Shown one piece after another: positions 61,566 through 64,000 of a stretch of DNA of 64,000 nucleotides. The translations under genes were made by a program, and so were the position numbers. This DNA is from Cyclobacteriaceae bacterium YHN15. GTDB taxonomy: Bacteria; Bacteroidota; Bacteroidia; Cytophagales; Cyclobacteriaceae. Below the pieces are notes generated by a model. It was given only the letters and a program-made list of their open reading frames with translations. It made no database searches and had not been told where the DNA came from. Location: NCBI GenBank assembly GCA_003797895.1, contig RKQB01000009.1:124001-188000 (forward strand), in the 5' to 3' direction. Position 1 is the stretch's first letter; each line of letters starts with the position of its first letter.

Positions 61566-63404
61566 TTACGCTGCTTTTTTTAATAATAGTTTATACTGTT
61601 GAAATTGATTGTTGATTTTATTGACCAGTTTTATTTTTTCTTCATCCGAAATATCCTCCGGAAGCTTTACCTCAAGCTTGTTTTTAACCATAATCCCATC
61701 CTCCGATAATTGAGTGTCAACCCAATAGGTAAAATAATCTTCCTTGATTTTGACATCTATTACCTGAGATTCCATTTCAAATTTTCTTTCCAGCCTAATA
61801 AAAAATTCCTCCTCCAATTTCAAGATGCCGTTTGGTAGCATATCCTCTTCTAATTTTTTCCAATGCGAGGGAAGTATAATCCTTTTTGCAGTTTCCTGGC
61901 CAAATCGCTGAATCACTCCTTCATAGGTAACGTTAGCCAAAGGAATTTCTCTTTTACTTCCTGTCTGTATGCCATAATCCAACAAAATGACGCCATTTCC
62001 TCCAAGGTATTTATTAAGAAAGTCCTTGCCCTGTTTTTCCTTCCCAAATTTATTGATCCGAAAATAGTCCAGTGATGGAAATCCAAGGTATTTATTGCGT
62101 CCTGATAACTTAGCATCCCCATTATTTAGTAAATCTACTTCAAATTGGATTTCTATAGTGTTGAATTTCTCGTCTTTAAAATCCGGGGTACGATCCAGAT
62201 AGCCCCCTTTTTCAGTGATTACCAACACATCTCTATCCATAGTAAAATCTCCGGAAAACCCTGCTGGTAAATAATTGTTGGTACATTCAAGCCAAATTAC
62301 ATCTTCATCCAAGGGCACCCTTAAAAAGGCATGATTGAACCTATTTATTGGAAAATCTTTATTTAAGCCCTTTGCATTTTCACCGGCATAGACTAAAGAA
62401 TACTGAGACGGTATACCTACAGCTGAAAGCATTCCTTTCATCAAAGTGGACAATGCCTTACACTCTCCATATTTTGTGGAGATAACCTCTGAAGCTGTTC
62501 TTGGCATCCAACCTCCAATTCCCAATGAAATTGCCACATATCTGTAATTTTTCTGTAGATAACCATAAAGAACGGAGACTTTTTCATAGGGATCATTTAT
62601 ACCTTCTACCATTCTCAGAACTTCTGATTTGAATGTTTCAGGCAATTCATCTTTGTTTCTATTGAGCTTCCCGATAAATGATCCAAGTCCTTCCCAGGTC
62701 TCCATGCTAGAGGTATATCCCTCCAATGAAAACCTTTTTGGGGCTATCTCTATAATGGGAATTGTATCATTAGAACCTGAAATCAAAACAGGAAGATTGT
62801 TCATTTCCCATTTGTATAAAATATTATTCCCTTCTTTGGATTCGGAGTAAGAACTTGGCAATCCTTCTTCTTTAAATCTCAATCCCAATATCTGAGGGTA
62901 TTTTAATTCCAAACCGGCATTTTTTACTTTCTGATTGTAATAAGTTATGGGAAGCCATGACTCGATAAAAAAATTACTTAAACTCACGCGCTCCACTAAT
63001 ATTTCTACCCTGACCGGTAATGAAACCTCATCCAACTCAAAAACTTTCAATTTGGTATCATCGTATATACTGACATCATCAAGATAGGACACCTCCTTTA
63101 GGTCTCTCAATTTTACCTTTTTGATCAATTTACCGGAATTCAAACTTGTAAGAGTAGCTTCGAAATTGTTTATTTTATTAAGTCCATCAGATGGTAAATT
63201 AAGGCGGGCATGAGCTAGGCCACGTTGGTCAAAAATTTCAATTATAGTTTGAGACTTATAGTTGACAGAATAATCTTCATTAAGAGTAATCTGATCTTTT
63301 TTTTCCAAAACAGAAAAATAAGGCTTTTCCTCTTGGGCATTTGAAAAATAAATATTTACAAAGTAAGCCAGAAATTTTAGGCTTGAGAATAGAACTACCT
63401 TCAT
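61566..63404 (-). CDS. DUF3857 / transglutaminase-like exported protein, active-site residues present
   Basis: 612 aa from the ATG at 63404-63402, the start that gives a signal peptide (MKVVLFSSLKFLAYFVNIYFSNAQ); a TTG four codons earlier is less likely. DUF3857 domain at about 35-210, then a transglutaminase-like domain with the catalytic Cys315 in YGECKALST, His358 in FNHAFLRV and an acidic Glu373 (IWLECTN) where Asp is usual. The enzyme may cut or crosslink peptides in the periplasm. Gene pair with the next gene, 1 base apart. Confidence 0.87.
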   Translation of the reverse strand: MKVVLFSSLKFLAYFVNIYFSNAQEEKPYFSVLEKKDQITLNEDYSVNYKSQTIIEIFDQRGLAHARLNLPSDGLNKINNFEATLTSLNSGKLIKKVKLRDLKEVSYLDDVSIYDDTKLKVFELDEVSLPVRVEILVERVSLSNFFIESWLPITYYNQKVKNAGLELKYPQILGLRFKEEGLPSSYSESKEGNNILYKWEMNNLPVLISGSNDTIPIIEIAPKRFSLEGYTSSMETWEGLGSFIGKLNRNKDELPETFKSEVLRMVEGINDPYEKVSVLYGYLQKNYRYVAISLGIGGWMPRTASEVISTKYGECKALSTLMKGMLSAVGIPSQYSLVYAGENAKGLNKDFPINRFNHAFLRVPLDEDVIWLECTNNYLPAGFSGDFTMDRDVLVITEKGGYLDRTPDFKDEKFNTIEIQFEVDLLNNGDAKLSGRNKYLGFPSLDYFRINKFGKEKQGKDFLNKYLGGNGVILLDYGIQTGSKREIPLANVTYEGVIQRFGQETAKRIILPSHWKKLEEDMLPNGILKLEEEFFIRLERKFEMESQVIDVKIKEDYFTYWVDTQLSEDGIMVKNKLEVKLPEDISDEEKIKLVNKINNQFQQYKLLLKKAA

Positions 63405-63423
63405 AAAGAGGATCAAACTGAAT

Positions 63424-63431
63424 CAAATTTA
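63424..63431 (-). promoter_or_regulatory. candidate -7 box of the DUF3857 operon
   Basis: Reads TAAATTTG on the minus strand, about 19 bases before the start codon at 63404, in the AT-rich 177-base divergent gap. It would drive the 63.4-58.0 kb run of five genes. Confidence 0.5.
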
Positions 63432-63581
63432 TTCATTTAGTTGAAAAATCATACAGGGTGAAAAAAATATTTTTTAGCGGGATTTTGTTTTTCTTTATGT
63501 ACCATTCTTATCATAAAAGCTCTTTTTTACCTCAATTTGATATTTTTATTTACCTTTAAATTTTAAACCCACAAAAAAACT

Positions 63582-64000
63582 ATGAGCCAGATCACTATTG
63601 GAAGTTTTGAGGATTTCGAAAAATTCATAGGGCAAGACTTAGGAGAGTCTGAATACCACAAAATCACCCAAGAACAAATCAACCGGTTTGCAGAAGCAAC
63701 ATTGGATCATCAATGGATACATACTGATTCCGAAAGGGCTAAAGTTGAAGGGGCTTTTGGTGACACCATAGCCCATGGCTATCTTACCCTTTCCTTGGTT
63801 CCTTATTTGTGGGAACAGATTGTCCTCGTCAAAAACCTGAAAATGATGGTGAATTATGGTATTGAAAGCCTGAGATTTGCCCAAGCAGTTTTGGTAAACA
63901 GTGAAGTTAGACTTCATGCCAATCTGAAAAACGTGGTAAATCTTAGAGGAACTATCAAAGCGGAAGTAAATGTGAAATTGGAAATAAAAGACCAAAAAAA
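63582..64000 (+). CDS. MaoC family dehydratase/hydratase (N-terminal part)
   Basis: The frame opens at ATG 63582 and runs off the right edge (139 codons seen). Hot-dog fold signatures: TLDHQWIHTDSERAKVEGAFG with the catalytic Asp and His, then DTIAHGYLTLSLVP, as in R-specific enoyl-CoA hydratases and related dehydratases. The visible part already includes nearly the whole typical 150-residue domain. CoA substrate not known. Confidence 0.88.
   Translation, partial: MSQITIGSFEDFEKFIGQDLGESEYHKITQEQINRFAEATLDHQWIHTDSERAKVEGAFGDTIAHGYLTLSLVPYLWEQIVLVKNLKMMVNYGIESLRFAQAVLVNSEVRLHANLKNVVNLRGTIKAEVNVKLEIKDQK

Noticed and set aside
63498..63560. A short plus-strand frame (MYHSYHKSSFLPQFDIFIYL) in the gap before the MaoC gene.
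   Set aside because: Only 20 codons and AT-biased; no start or spacing support.
1..64000. tRNA or rRNA genes, CRISPR arrays, insertion sequences and phage genes.
   Set aside because: No GGTTCGAATCC-type tRNA arms, spaced repeats, or transposase, integrase or phage-like proteins were seen in intergenic sequence.

Overview
The window is a piece of a chromosome from a member of the Bacteroidota, most likely order Cytophagales and near the Cyclobacteriaceae. The evidence is a moderately AT-rich sequence (roughly 60% AT by eye), a MurF-alanine racemase fusion, a fused SecDF, DUF4783, DUF5916 and DUF3857 proteins, VPS10/BNR secreted proteins, a cyclase-free NarX-type kinase pair, few purine-rich ribosome binding sites, and promoters of the Bacteroidota type (TAnnTTTG at -7). 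Nearly all of it is core chromosome. I see no phage, integrase, transposase, CRISPR array, rRNA or tRNA.

Layout. 0-18 kb: the start of pdhA (cut by the left edge), recF, a DoxX protein, a TlpA-like thioredoxin, a sugar nucleotidyltransferase, the PII-AmtB ammonium operon, nadC, gpmI, serS, the scpA-flippase-murF/alr operon and dxs. 18-36 kb: a hydrolase, a double-VOC lipoprotein, a DASH photolyase/cryptochrome, a CotH-like protein, a ChbG-family deacetylase with a lipoprotein and a trehalase/debranching-type glycosidase, a DUF5916 outer-membrane protein and the polA-radA-yjbQ operon. 36-45 kb: rdgB, udk, secDF, then an unusual block of three paralogous polytopic membrane proteins plus a CPPxC-tailed small protein next to a histidine kinase and LuxR-type regulator. 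45-64 kb: cysteine desulfurase, glmM, mazG, a cupin, a VPS10/BNR protein, YceI, the recJ-lptB-GH3 operon, and a minus-strand run of two DUF3857 proteins, a methyltransferase and mtgA, ending in the start of a MaoC-type hydratase cut by the right edge.

How the genes fit together. Most entries serve housekeeping: DNA replication and repair (recF, radA, polA, recJ, rdgB, mazG), envelope building (murF-alr, mtgA, glmM, lptB, secDF), isoprenoids (dxs), NAD (nadC), glycolysis (gpmI) and nitrogen uptake (PII-AmtB).

Two signals stand out. First, the exact 9-mer TTATCCACA/TGTGGATAA, the canonical DnaA box, occurs 23 times, 21 of them between 18.3 and 36.6 kb, in all reading frames of unrelated genes; base composition predicts far less than one. 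This looks like an origin-proximal or DnaA-titrating region. Second, the 41.0-45.2 kb block looks like an uncharacterised membrane signalling module in which a kinase without a sensor domain sits beside three copies of a membrane protein family that I cannot assign. Both readings are inferences; the sequence patterns themselves are directly visible.
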